From DATMER01 sp963741305 (GTDB lineage Bacteria > Acidobacteriota > Thermoanaerobaculia > Multivoradales > UBA5704), in assembly GCA_963741305.1 (NCBI GenBank), contig CAVUHL010000003.1, positions 7,998,001-8,062,000 of the forward strand: a stretch of 64,000 nucleotides of DNA, in the 5' to 3' direction. Position 1 is the first letter of the stretch. The number at the start of each line of letters is the position of its first letter. The translations under genes and the position numbers were made by a program. Positions 32,577 to 41,123 of the stretch are shown piece after piece. Under the pieces are notes generated by a model that worked only from the letters and a program-made list of their open reading frames with translations, was not told where the DNA came from and ran no database searches.

Positions 32577-34598
32577 ATGAAACCCCCTGAAATCATCCGT
32601 CTGACCCCCGGCAAGCGGGTCCTCTTCCTGACCAAGGACCCGGACCTGATCCGCCGCCAGCTCGCGGGCGAGCTGGACCTGCGCATGGAAGACTTGACCG
32701 TCGAGGACCTTCTCGACGACATCAATACCGACGCCATGACCCCGGCCTGGGTCTGCTTCAGCCACCGGCCCGAGGACCTGGCCCGCGACGCCTATGCCGG
32801 CCTGATCGTGGACGGCAAGCGGCTGTTCGAGCGCGATGCCCTGATCAACGGCAACTTCGAGGTGATCGTCTCCGGCTACCGCAAGGGCGTCGGCAGCTCG
32901 CGCGAAACCGCGGTGCAGGCGGAGAAGTGGTCCGGCATCCGACTCGCCATCGCCGCCTCCTTCGCGCCGATCCATGCCCGCAACAACATCAACCAGGGCG
33001 TGCTCATGGGCGACCACGACCAGATCCGGCGCCTGCAGGCGGACGCGGGCATCCCGGTGGAGGAGTTCACCGAGGGGTATGACCCGATCACCAGGCTCGT
33101 GATCCTGCAGGGCGGCCTCTTCCCGTTCTCGAAAGCCATCACCGCGGGCGAGATCGAGATGCCGCGCCCGGATACCGGGCCGCGCCCCATGACCATGGCC
33201 GAGAAGATCCTCGCCAAGCACATGCTCGGCCTGCCGGCGGACACCCAGAAGTACGTGAAGCCGGGCGACGCCGTGGTAGTGGGGGTGGACGGCGGCTACT
33301 CGCACGAGTTCACCACCGCCCAGGTCCACTACTTCCTGGAGCAGGAGTACGGTGAGGACTACACCGTCAAGAACCCGGGCAAGTTCGCGGTCTTCGAGGA
33401 CCACTTGGTCTACGCCGACGAGGTGCCGAAGATGCGGCCGTTCCTCGACAAGATCGAGACCCTGCGCGAGCTGCAGCGGGAGTTCCAGGTCCACACCGGC
33501 GTGCGCGACTTCTCGGCCAAGGACCGCATCTCGCCCGGCATCTGCCACGAGGTGGCGCGCGAGTACCTGATCGATCCGGGCGACTTCATCCAGGCCACGG
33601 ACAGCCACACCTGCATGGGCGGGGTCAACAACGCCCTCACCTGGGGCGTGGGCGCCACGGAGTATGCCGACCTGGTGCACCAGGGGTTCACCCAGGTGGA
33701 AGTGCCGGAGTCGATCCGCTTCGAGCTGACCGGCAAGCTCGGCCCGGGGGTCACGGCCAAGGACCTGATGCTCTACATCCTCTTGAACCATGCCCGGCCG
33801 GAGTTCACGCTCAACCGGGTGATGGAGTTCACCGGACCCGGCGTCGCGACGCTCTCCATGGACGAGCGCGCCACCCTGACGAACATGGCGACCGAGTGCG
33901 GCGCCCGCACCGCGATCGTGATCGCGGACGGCGAAACCTTCCGCTGGCTGGCCGAATGGCGGCCGGGGATCGACGTCGAAGCGCTCCGCGCCCGGGCGGT
34001 TTTCCCTGACGAGGGAGCGGTCTACGCCGGCGGCGTGTACGAGATCGACCTCTCCGAGATGAGGCCGATGGTGGCGCACCCGGGCAATCCGGACCAGGGC
34101 ATCCCCTCCGATCCGACCAACGGCGCCTGGATCGACGAGATCGGCAACGTGCCGATCGACATCGCCTACGGAGGGAGCTGCACGGCGGGCAAGATCGACG
34201 ACTTGGTCTTCTATCACCAGGTGGTGAAGGAGGCCCTCGATGCCGGGTTCGAGGTCGCCCCCGGGGTGAAGTTCCTGATCCAGTGCGGCTCGACCGCGGT
34301 CGAGGACTTCGTGCGCCGCAACGGCCTCGCCGACACCTTCGAGAGGGCGGGAGTGACGCTGATCCATCCCGGCTGCGGAGCCTGCATCGGCTGCGGCCCG
34401 GGTGTATCGGAAGAAACGGACCAGGTGACCGTGAGCGCGATCAACCGCAACTACAAGGGGCGTTCCGGCCCGGGCAAGCTCTGGCTCGCCTCGCCGCTGA
34501 CCGTGGCCACCTCGGCCTTCATGGGGAAGATCACGGCCTACGAGCCGGGGATGTTCCAGAGGATGGCTGCGGAAAGGCCGGAGCTCGCTCCGGCCTGA
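32577..34598 (+). CDS. Aconitase-family hydro-lyase, swivel domain fused ahead of the catalytic domains
   Basis: 673 aa. The N-terminal ~200 residues are the swivel (LeuD-like) domain (DINTDAMTP, SGYRKGVGSSRE with the substrate-binding Ser-Arg). The rest is the LeuC-like Fe-S region: VHTGVRDF, ATDSHTCMGG with the first cluster Cys, and HPGCGACIGCGPG with the other two. In bacterial AcnA the swivel is C-terminal, and in LeuCD/homoaconitase it is a separate subunit, so this is the permuted single-chain form. Isopropylmalate, homoaconitate or related substrates are possible; the sequence does not decide. Homoaconitase would make a 2-aminoadipate precursor, of interest because one NRPS A domain looks aminoadipate-specific, but the gene is 4 kb outside the cluster and may be housekeeping. 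Confidence 0.88.
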   Translation: MKPPEIIRLTPGKRVLFLTKDPDLIRRQLAGELDLRMEDLTVEDLLDDINTDAMTPAWVCFSHRPEDLARDAYAGLIVDGKRLFERDALINGNFEVIVSGYRKGVGSSRETAVQAEKWSGIRLAIAASFAPIHARNNINQGVLMGDHDQIRRLQADAGIPVEEFTEGYDPITRLVILQGGLFPFSKAITAGEIEMPRPDTGPRPMTMAEKILAKHMLGLPADTQKYVKPGDAVVVGVDGGYSHEFTTAQVHYFLEQEYGEDYTVKNPGKFAVFEDHLVYADEVPKMRPFLDKIETLRELQREFQVHTGVRDFSAKDRISPGICHEVAREYLIDPGDFIQATDSHTCMGGVNNALTWGVGATEYADLVHQGFTQVEVPESIRFELTGKLGPGVTAKDLMLYILLNHARPEFTLNRVMEFTGPGVATLSMDERATLTNMATECGARTAIVIADGETFRWLAEWRPGIDVEALRARAVFPDEGAVYAGGVYEIDLSEMRPMVAHPGNPDQGIPSDPTNGAWIDEIGNVPIDIAYGGSCTAGKIDDLVFYHQVVKEALDAGFEVAPGVKFLIQCGSTAVEDFVRRNGLADTFERAGVTLIHPGCGACIGCGPGVSEETDQVTVSAINRNYKGRSGPGKLWLASPLTVATSAFMGKITAYEPGMFQRMAAERPELAPA

Positions 34599-34734
34599 AC
34601 CTCACCCCCTGTCCCCCTCTCCCGTGGGGGAGAGGGGGAACGCAACTGAACCTGCCGTGCCTTGCGGCTGGGCAAGATCGCCCCAGCTACGTCCCCCCTC
34701 TCCCCCACGGGAGAGGGGGACAGGGGGTGAGGTC
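34599..34734. repeat. Inverted-repeat element filling a convergent intergenic gap
   Basis: Two ~44-bp arms (34599-34641 and 34691-34734) differ at about three positions. The outer ends are CCTCACCCCCTGTCCCC and GGGGACAGGGGGTGAGG, and each arm itself contains a small hairpin (CCCTCTCCCGTGGGGGAGAG). The element occupies exactly the space between the aconitase stop and the stop of the convergent porin gene. It belongs to the same family as the repeats inside the NRPS genes and probably serves as a bidirectional transcript terminator. Confidence 0.87.
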
Positions 34735-36036
34735 CTACCACCGCCGCCTGATCGAAAACCCCCACACCTGGGAGCTCGACGTGTAGCCTCCGGTCACGCC
34801 CGGGTTCAGCAGCTCCTGGGCGGAGGCTCCCTGCCGGTCGTGGTCGTGGAACGAATAGCCAAGGTCGAACGAGATGTTCGGCAGGCTGTAGCTGATGCCT
34901 GCCGCATAGACCAGGGCATCGCCACGGGGGAAGCCGGGCTCGATCGTGTTCCCTGACACGGGCGAAGGCTCCCAGGCGACGCCGGCGTAGAGCATCAGCG
35001 GGTCGGTGACGTTCCCCTCCGCTCCCAGGCGCAACGAGAGCGTATCGTTCCAGTCGCGCGGCGTCAGGATGACACGGCTGTCAGTGGGGGCGGCGAAGCT
35101 GTAGGTGACGGCGGTCGCCTCCAGGCTCGACCAGCTCTGCCAGGACGCGTCGACCTCCAGGCGCAGCTCCGGGTAGGGGGCGAACCAGACGCCGCCGCGC
35201 AGCTCGCGGGGGATCTCGAACGCCTGGCGGGACCGGCCGTTGCCGAAGCGCTGCTGGAGCTGGGCCTCGGCGGCCGTGTGGCCGATCGGGCGCAGCTCGA
35301 AATCCACGTCGCCGGACCCCTTCAGCTCGACATTGCTGCGGAAAACCGCGCCCCAGCCCCAGGACGGATCGGCGTAGTGGAGCGCGAGGTCCCAGGCCAG
35401 CGCGTCGACGTCGGAGCTGGAATCGAGCTCGCCCTCGAGCTGGATCGGGACCACGGGGCCGCCGGGGGCCGCGGGGACGAGGGCGGTGAGGATCAGGTTG
35501 TTGCCCTGCTCCAGGTTGCCGTAGACATAGCGCAGGCCGCCGCCGAAGCTCCAGCCGTCACCCAGGTCGTAGGCGATCACCGGATGGAGCTCGACGACCC
35601 GCACCTCGGCCAGCTGTGTCTTGAAGCGGGCGGGGAAGTCGGCTGGGAACCAGTCGAGCCGGTACCAGAACGGGGCGTCGAGGCCGATGCCGACCGCCCA
35701 GGGGCCGTCCTGGGAGCTCCAGGTGGCGTAGAGGGCGGGCGGGAACTCGATGATGTGCTTGGTGGAGAAGTCGCCCGTGGCGCTCTGGTACTTGTCCTCG
35801 GAGTTGAAGAAGTCGAGGCCCGCCTGGACCTGGAAGCCTTCGAGCTGGGTGATGGCCGCGGGGTTGTAGAAGACGGCCGAGGGCTCCGAGGCGCGGGCGG
35901 TGAAGGCTCCGGCCTGGCCCAGGGCGCGGCCGCCGTGCTGAAAAAGGCCGAAGCCGGAAGCGGAAACGTGCCCGGTACCGGCGAGGCTGACAAGTCCGGC
36001 GGCGAGGCACAGCGAAACGAGGCGTCGTTGGCGCAT
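34735..36036 (-). CDS. OmpP1/FadL/TodX-family outer-membrane transporter
   Basis: 433 aa with a signal peptide (SLCLAAGLVSLAGTGHVSASG) followed at once by the typical FadL N-terminal hatch sequence (GFGLFQHGGRALGQAGAFTARASEPSAVFYNPAAI). The remainder alternates amphipathic beta-strands and ends in an aromatic-rich strand (SQVWGFSIRRRW), as outer-membrane barrels do. Expected to pass hydrophobic compounds through the outer membrane, which supports a Gram-negative envelope. ATG 36036 is preferred over the TTG one codon earlier; AGGGAGGG lies upstream at suitable distance. It follows the phosphoesterase gene by 24 bp and is probably co-transcribed with it. Confidence 0.9.
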   Translation of the reverse strand: MRQRRLVSLCLAAGLVSLAGTGHVSASGFGLFQHGGRALGQAGAFTARASEPSAVFYNPAAITQLEGFQVQAGLDFFNSEDKYQSATGDFSTKHIIEFPPALYATWSSQDGPWAVGIGLDAPFWYRLDWFPADFPARFKTQLAEVRVVELHPVIAYDLGDGWSFGGGLRYVYGNLEQGNNLILTALVPAAPGGPVVPIQLEGELDSSSDVDALAWDLALHYADPSWGWGAVFRSNVELKGSGDVDFELRPIGHTAAEAQLQQRFGNGRSRQAFEIPRELRGGVWFAPYPELRLEVDASWQSWSSLEATAVTYSFAAPTDSRVILTPRDWNDTLSLRLGAEGNVTDPLMLYAGVAWEPSPVSGNTIEPGFPRGDALVYAAGISYSLPNISFDLGYSFHDHDRQGASAQELLNPGVTGGYTSSSQVWGFSIRRRW

Positions 36037-36060
36037 CAAACCCTCCCTGAAATGAGCTTG

Positions 36061-36513
36061 CTACTCGACCGACAGGATCTCCGGCACGATGCGGTTGTCG
36101 GCCACCGTGAGGATAGCGAGCGTCAGCGGCAGATGGAAGCGCCGCAGTCCGCACGCACCGGGGTTAAGGAGCAGGCAATCTCCGCGCCACTCCAGCTCCG
36201 GCCGGTGCGAGTGGCCGAAGACGAGCAGCCTCAGCTTCCCCGGCCAAGCGGGATCGATCTCCTCCCGGCTGTGGACCATGCGGAAAGGAAGGCCGTCCAG
36301 ATCGCCCGCCAGGGCCGGCGGCAGCTCCGCCGCGGTCGGCCCCGTATCCGTGTTGCCCCGCACCGCGGCCACGGGTGCGACCTGGCGCAGCTTGTCGAGG
36401 ATCTCCAATGCGCCCACGTCTCCTGCGTGGAGGATCCTCTCGCAGCCGGCGAGCAGCTCCAGCACCCGGGGCCGCAGCAGGTTGTGTGTGTCCGACATGA
36501 CTCCGATCCGCAC
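36061..36513 (-). CDS. YfcE/MJ0936-type metallophosphoesterase
   Basis: 150 aa, a compact calcineurin-like phosphodiesterase. All metal motifs are visible in order: SDTHN, HAGDVG, RGNTD, MVHS and GHSH. Family members hydrolyse small phosphodiesters in the cytoplasm; the physiological substrate is usually unknown. The start is GTG 36513 (VRIGVMSDTH), preceded by AGGAG at 6 bp. The upstream open frame has no ribosome-binding site and crosses the divergent promoter region. First gene of a two-gene unit with the FadL-like gene. Confidence 0.9.
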   Translation of the reverse strand: MRIGVMSDTHNLLRPRVLELLAGCERILHAGDVGALEILDKLRQVAPVAAVRGNTDTGPTAAELPPALAGDLDGLPFRMVHSREEIDPAWPGKLRLLVFGHSHRPELEWRGDCLLLNPGACGLRRFHLPLTLAILTVADNRIVPEILSVE

Positions 36514-36585
36514 GGTGATCTCCTCTCTCTTGGCTCCTCTCCTGTCCCCTTCGCTGCTCTTCCTGACACTGAGCATGCATGAAAC

Positions 36586-36601
36586 TTGCACGACCGTGCA
36601 A
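36586..36601. promoter_or_regulatory. Palindrome TTGCAC-N4-GTGCAA upstream of the pseudokinase gene
   Basis: A perfect 6-bp inverted repeat around GACC, ending 23 bp before ATG 36625 and just ahead of its AAGGAG. It lies in the 111-bp divergent region shared with the phosphoesterase. The size and position fit an operator for a dimeric repressor; no regulator is identified. Confidence 0.45.
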
Positions 36602-36624
36602 CGATGCGTGAAGGAGCCCTGATC

Positions 36625-37635
36625 ATGCTATCGACACCGGTCACCGCGGGGAGCCAGGACATCGGGCCCTACGACGTGCTCGAAGACCTCGGCCCGGCTC
36701 CATTCGGGATGGCATACCTGGCGCTCGATACGAGGAGCGACAGGACGGCCATCCTCAAGGTGATCCCTCCTTCCCGCCCCGGCCTTTGCCAGGAGATCAC
36801 CCCCTGGGAAATTCTTCTCGAGGAGACCGCAGCCCTCACGCGGATTTACCACCGCGGCCTGCCTGCCCTCTACGAAGTGACCGAGCATGAAGGCTCGCTG
36901 CTCATCGCCTTCGAAGCGGTGGAGGGGAAGACCCTGCACGAGCTGATGACGCAGGGGGCGCGGCCGGACCGTGGGCAGCTCATCGACTGGGGCTGCCAGA
37001 TCCTGGACGTCCTGGCGGAGGCGCACGCCGAGGGTCTGCTGCACCGGCACATCGGAGAGGATTCGGTGCTGGTGACCTCCGAGGGACAGGTCGATGGGCA
37101 GGTGATACTGACCGGCTTCGGCCTGACGCAGCTCATGTTCGATCCGCTCACGGCGCTGGCGCCGGAGCAGCTCGCGGGCGAGCCGCTTGCGCCACAGAGC
37201 GATCTTTACGCGTTGGGCTCGCTGCTGCGCCGCCTGACGTTCGCAAGCCGTCTCAAGAGCGGCGGCGGGGTGGTGGGCGCGAACGGCCGGGATCCGCTGC
37301 TCAAGGTGCTGGCGCGGGCGACCTTCCCCGACCCGGCGGCGCGATACAACAGCGCCGCCGAGATGGCAGAGGCCCTGCGGCAAGCCGGGCGGGCGCGTGG
37401 GGTGTCGACCCTCCCTGTACCCGGCCCGAGGGCCGTGGCGGCAGTGACTCCCTTTCCATTCGCGCCGAGTCCCCGCCCCGAGGAGCCCGAAGACGGCGAC
37501 CGCCGCTGGGCCCTGCTGCTCCTGGCCGTGACCCTCCTGCTGATGCTCTCCGTGATCGCCACCGGCTGGTTCCTGATCGGCGGCGATGCTCTTCCGGAGA
37601 GCCAGGGCGCGGCGAAGACATCGCAAAATCCTTGA
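36625..37635 (+). CDS. Membrane-anchored Ser/Thr pseudokinase
   Basis: 336 aa with a eukaryote-like kinase fold (about 12-260) and one C-terminal membrane helix (ALLLLAVTLLLMLSVIATGWFLI) near the end. The ATP lysine is kept (Lys45, AILKVI) and an EE pair marks the alphaC helix. However, the catalytic loop HRDLKPEN reads HRHIGEDS (His142 replaces the Asp) and DFG reads GFG (Gly164). Both catalytic and metal-binding Asp are therefore gone, and the Gly-rich loop is poor (LGPAPFGMA). It is likely a regulatory or scaffold protein rather than an enzyme. ATG 36625 has AAGGAG at 8 bp; the in-frame ATG at 36604 has none. The secreted amidohydrolase gene follows by 41 bp. Confidence 0.87.
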   Translation: MLSTPVTAGSQDIGPYDVLEDLGPAPFGMAYLALDTRSDRTAILKVIPPSRPGLCQEITPWEILLEETAALTRIYHRGLPALYEVTEHEGSLLIAFEAVEGKTLHELMTQGARPDRGQLIDWGCQILDVLAEAHAEGLLHRHIGEDSVLVTSEGQVDGQVILTGFGLTQLMFDPLTALAPEQLAGEPLAPQSDLYALGSLLRRLTFASRLKSGGGVVGANGRDPLLKVLARATFPDPAARYNSAAEMAEALRQAGRARGVSTLPVPGPRAVAAVTPFPFAPSPRPEEPEDGDRRWALLLLAVTLLLMLSVIATGWFLIGGDALPESQGAAKTSQNP

Positions 37636-37676
37636 TTCCTTCCGATAGGATGCAGCCTCCTTTGGGGAGGCCCGAT

Positions 37677-38987
37677 ATGAAGCTCAGCATCCTGGCTCTG
37701 GCCGTGCTCGCCCTGCCCGCCCTCGGGCTGGCAGAAGAGGCGAAAACCGAAGTCGTCGCGCTCAAGGCGGCGCGGCTGTTCTCCGGCAAGGGGGACTCGA
37801 CGATCCGCGACGCCGTTGTGATCGTCGAGGGGGGGAAAATCAAGGCTGTGGGCTCCGGGCTGAAGGTGCCCGCCGGGGCGCGGGTCGTCGACCTCGGCGA
37901 CTCGACCCTGCTGCCGGGGTTCATCGACGCCCATACCCATGTGTCGGGCGAGTCCGAGAACGACTGGAACGCGGCGTTCACGGCCGGCCTGCGGCGGACG
38001 GTTCCGGAGGTGGCGCTCCGAGCCACGGCCTACGCGCGCAACCTCCTGATGGCCGGCTTCACCTCGATCCGTGACGTGGGCTCCGGGGATTACATCGACG
38101 TCGGCCTCCGTAACACGGCCCGCGACGGGATCATCGCCGGGCCGCGGATGCTCGTGGCGGTCAAATCCCTCGGCGCTCGAGGCGGCCACTGCGACGCGAG
38201 CGGCTTTCCCCACGAGCTCTTCGGCCCCGAGCCGGGCATCGAGCAGGGCATCGCCAGCGGTCCGGACCAGTTTCGCGACGCGGTCCGCTTCCAGGTCAAG
38301 TACGGCGCCGACGTGATCAAGGTCTGCGCCACCGGCGGCGTGCTGTCCCTGGCCGACGAGGTGGACACCCCGCAGCTCTCCCAAGACGAGATGAACGCGG
38401 TCGTCGAAGAGGCGCACCGGCTGCGCAAGAAGACGGCGGCTCACGCCCACGGCGCCGAAGGGGCCAAGGTCGCCATCCGCGCCGGCATCGACTCCATCGA
38501 GCATGGCTCCTTCCTGGACGACGAGGCCCTGCGCATGATGAAAGAGCGCGGCACCTGGCTCGTTCCCACCCTGCTCGCCGGCGAGTACGTGACCTCGCCG
38601 GAGCGCAAGTACCCGCCGGAGATCGCCGAAAAGGCCCGGGCTGCCATGTCCAAGCGCTCGGACATGTTCCGCAAGGCCATCAAGATGGGAGTCAAGATCG
38701 CCTTCGGCACCGATTCGGGCGTGAGCCCGCATGGCGTCAACGCGAAGGAGTTCAAGCTCATGGTGGACCACGGCATGACCCCGGCCGCCGCCCTGCGGGC
38801 CGGCACCGCCTCGGCCGCCGACCTGCTGGGGATCTCACGTCTGACCGGCACCCTGGAAGCCGGAAAGGAGGCGGACGTCGTGGCCGTGCCGGGCGATCCC
38901 CTCGCCGACGTCACCGCCACGGAGCGGGTCGCTTTCGTCATGAAGCAGGGAAGGATCTACAAGCTCAACGGCTCACCCATCCCATGA
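37677..38987 (+). CDS. Secreted metal-dependent amidohydrolase (Xaa-Arg dipeptidase/imidazolonepropionase-like)
   Basis: 436 aa with a signal peptide (MKLSILALAVLALPALGLA). The amidohydrolase metal centre is complete: DAHTHVSG, Lys in VIKVCATGG (carboxylated in the family), AAHAHG, SIEHGSF and GTDSGV. The closest groups I recognise are the periplasmic prolidase-like dipeptidases, which hydrolyse dipeptides or N-acyl amino acids. ATG 37677 is preceded by GGGGAGG; codons upstream in the frame lack a site. The stop overlaps the adenosyltransferase start (ATGA). Confidence 0.88.
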   Translation: MKLSILALAVLALPALGLAEEAKTEVVALKAARLFSGKGDSTIRDAVVIVEGGKIKAVGSGLKVPAGARVVDLGDSTLLPGFIDAHTHVSGESENDWNAAFTAGLRRTVPEVALRATAYARNLLMAGFTSIRDVGSGDYIDVGLRNTARDGIIAGPRMLVAVKSLGARGGHCDASGFPHELFGPEPGIEQGIASGPDQFRDAVRFQVKYGADVIKVCATGGVLSLADEVDTPQLSQDEMNAVVEEAHRLRKKTAAHAHGAEGAKVAIRAGIDSIEHGSFLDDEALRMMKERGTWLVPTLLAGEYVTSPERKYPPEIAEKARAAMSKRSDMFRKAIKMGVKIAFGTDSGVSPHGVNAKEFKLMVDHGMTPAAALRAGTASAADLLGISRLTGTLEAGKEADVVAVPGDPLADVTATERVAFVMKQGRIYKLNGSPIP

Positions 38988-39559
38988 GGATCCACAAGGT
39001 CTACACCCGCACGGGTGACGAGGGGATGACCGACCTGGTCGGGGGGGAGCGCATCCCCAAGGACTCGCTGCGGATCGAGGGCTACGGTACTGTCGACGAG
39101 CTGCAATCCGTGCTCGGGATGCTGCGCGCCGCCCTCGCCGAATCAGGGAACCAAAGCGAGATCGTCGGCCACATCCACCGGGTGCAGCAGGACCTCTTCG
39201 ATCTGGGCAGCACCCTCTCCACGCCTCCGCAGCACGCCGAACGGGTCAAGAACCCGATCACGGCGGAGCGCATCGGCTGGCTGGAAGAGACGATGGACCT
39301 TTGGAACGAGGAGCTGCCGCCGCTGCGCTCCTTCGTGCTCTCGGGAGGCGGACGGTTCTCGGCGCTCGGGCATGTGGCGCGAACGGTCTGCCGGCGCTGC
39401 GAGCGGATCGTGCTCCGGCTCGCGCGGGAAGAGGACGTGCCGACTGAAGTCCTGCGCTACCTCAACCGGCTCTCCGACTTCCTGTTCGTCCTCGCCCGCC
39501 ACTTGGCCAGGCTCTTCGGCGAGGACGAGCCGCTCTGGGAAACGCCGCTCCGCAAATAG
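38984..39559 (+). CDS. pduO: Cob(I)alamin adenosyltransferase, PduO type
   Basis: 191 aa, the normal length. Family signatures: KVYTRTGDEGMTDL (ATP-binding N-terminus), IEGYGTVDELQS, SFVLSGG, ARTVCRRCER and the C-terminal YLNRLSDFLFVLAR. It transfers the adenosyl group of ATP to cob(I)alamin to make coenzyme B12, in the cytoplasm. Translationally coupled to the preceding amidohydrolase by a 4-bp overlap, though the two functions are not obviously linked. Confidence 0.95.
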   Translation: MRIHKVYTRTGDEGMTDLVGGERIPKDSLRIEGYGTVDELQSVLGMLRAALAESGNQSEIVGHIHRVQQDLFDLGSTLSTPPQHAERVKNPITAERIGWLEETMDLWNEELPPLRSFVLSGGGRFSALGHVARTVCRRCERIVLRLAREEDVPTEVLRYLNRLSDFLFVLARHLARLFGEDEPLWETPLRK

Positions 39560-39574
39560 GCATAAACTCGATAC

Positions 39575-39976
39575 ATGGCGGAAGACAGGGCCCGGTGGAT
39601 GGCGGATCTGCTGGCGACCTCCATTCAAGTTTCCGGGCTTGCGGAAGAGGAGCTCGAGCTGAGGCTTGGATGGACCTCCGGGTCCGTGGCGCGGCTGCTG
39701 GAAGGCGATGGGGACCTCGGCCCCGAGCAGTTCCTCCGGGTGCTGGGCGAGCTGCATGGCGACGCCAAGCTGCAAGTAGGCGCCGATTTCGCGGATCTGG
39801 AGGATGACAGGACGCAGGTCGTGACCAACCTGCTCGACCGCTTCCAGCTCCTGGGCTACGAGCTGACGGAAGTCGAGCCGCCGGACGAAGGCCGCATGGA
39901 CCTCCCCGAGCTGGAAAAGCGGGTGGAATCGATCCTGCGCAAGGCGTTCGGATCGAGCCTGGACGAGAAAGATTAG
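39575..39976 (+). CDS. Small protein with XRE-like helix-turn-helix
   Basis: 133 aa. Residues about 10-60 (QVSGLAEEELELRLGWTSGSVARLLEGDGDLGPEQFLRVLGEL) have the spacing of a Cro/C1-type HTH, with the recognition helix at GWTSGSVARLL. The C-terminal half is acidic and helical with no recognised domain. It starts 15 bp after the adenosyltransferase gene and overlaps the end of the convergent TPR gene by 4 bp. A DNA-binding role is likely but the fold call is by eye. In the RRNPP class, HTH and TPR modules work together, so this convergent pair may be functionally linked. Confidence 0.7.
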   Translation: MAEDRARWMADLLATSIQVSGLAEEELELRLGWTSGSVARLLEGDGDLGPEQFLRVLGELHGDAKLQVGADFADLEDDRTQVVTNLLDRFQLLGYELTEVEPPDEGRMDLPELEKRVESILRKAFGSSLDEKD

Positions 39977-41061
39977 ATGGCGGGGCGCGTCTCTAGGCGC
40001 TTGAGGTAGCTCCGAACCGCTTGGAGCAACCCTAGAGACCCACGATCAGCCTCCAGCGCCTCTCTGAGGAGCAGCAAGGCTGCGAGGGCCTCACGGGCGA
40101 TCCGCCGGGAACGGAAGATCGTCACCGTCTCCTCCACAATCCGACGGACCTCGCGGGTCTTGCCCTTCTCCAGCAAGACCGTGGCAAGGTCGAGCGAGAC
40201 CAGGGCCACGTGGTAGCTCAGCCCGATCTCCTCGAAGGCGCGCTGCGCCTCGCCGAGGGCTTCCTCGGCACGGTCGAGCTCGCCGAGGCCGGTGGCAATC
40301 CTGCCCTCCAGCCAGCGCAGCTTGATTAGGTTGAGGCGGTCGCCCTCGGCGAAGTAGGCGCGGCGCGCGCGCTGCAGCAACCGGTGGGCCTCCTGGAACC
40401 GTCCGCAGTCCGCCAGAAAACCGATCAGGTTGTGGATGGACGAGAGGACCAGCTTGGGATCGGTCGCCGGGTTGATCATCGTCAAGCCGGCGGTCAGGTA
40501 CCGGATCGCCCCCTCGGGGTCGTTGTCGTAGCCGGTGAAGATGCCCTTGCTGAGCAGGGCACGGGCGGCGTTCGAGCGGTCGCCGTTGCGCTCGTAGATC
40601 TGGTACACGGCGTCGAGCAGCGCGAGCGCTTCAGAGAAGCGGCGTTGCGCGCCGCGAAGCGAGGCGGCAAGGCGCATGATGCGGGCCAGAAGCAGGGGAT
40701 CCCGCGTGCCCCGTGAGCTCCACTCGACGGCCCGGCGCAGCATGCGCTCTCCGGCCTCGAGGTCGTCAGCTACGCGATGGGCGTTCGAAAGCTCCGCGAA
40801 GGCCCGGGCCCGGAGGTCCGCGACCAGCTCGCGGCCGTACTCGTTGGGGTCCAGCCCCTCGGCGACCGCGGCCGCGCGTTGCGCCAGAAGGACCATCTGC
40901 TCCGGATCCTGGTAACGGCAGGCCTGGCTGCGGGCAATGAGCGACTCGCAAAGCCCCCAGCTCTGGGGAGAACGGCGCCAGAGGCTGAAGCCCGAACCCG
41001 GTTCGCCGGAAGCGGTCTCCCGGGAAAGGTCCAGACTAGCGAAGCTGAGTTCCTGGTTCAC
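39973..41061 (-). CDS. TPR-repeat protein (possible peptide-sensor type)
   Basis: 362 aa, almost entirely paired amphipathic helices with TPR spacing (RFSEALALLDAVYQIYERNGDRSNAARALLSKG, EGAIRYL, RFQEAHRLLQRARRAYFAEGDRLN, ELDRAEEALGEAQRAFEEIGLSYH). No signal peptide, membrane helix or enzymatic motif. GTG 41061 is chosen because GGAGG lies 6 bp upstream; the nearby ATG is out of frame. The gene for a small secreted peptide ends 62 bp upstream on the same strand, and a HTH gene converges from the other side. This trio resembles a peptide/TPR-receptor/HTH arrangement, but no such function is demonstrated for this family. Confidence 0.82.
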   Translation of the reverse strand: MNQELSFASLDLSRETASGEPGSGFSLWRRSPQSWGLCESLIARSQACRYQDPEQMVLLAQRAAAVAEGLDPNEYGRELVADLRARAFAELSNAHRVADDLEAGERMLRRAVEWSSRGTRDPLLLARIMRLAASLRGAQRRFSEALALLDAVYQIYERNGDRSNAARALLSKGIFTGYDNDPEGAIRYLTAGLTMINPATDPKLVLSSIHNLIGFLADCGRFQEAHRLLQRARRAYFAEGDRLNLIKLRWLEGRIATGLGELDRAEEALGEAQRAFEEIGLSYHVALVSLDLATVLLEKGKTREVRRIVEETVTIFRSRRIAREALAALLLLREALEADRGSLGLLQAVRSYLKRLETRPAI

Positions 41062-41123
41062 GCATGTCCTCCGCGCCGAATGCTATGCAGTTTCCGTACC
41101 ATTAAACGGGCGCTGCTGAGCGA

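Noticed and set aside
30899..32590. 563-codon + strand frame opposite the Nudix-MBL gene
   Set aside because: Antisense shadow; the Nudix box and MBL zinc motifs on the - strand decide the coding strand.
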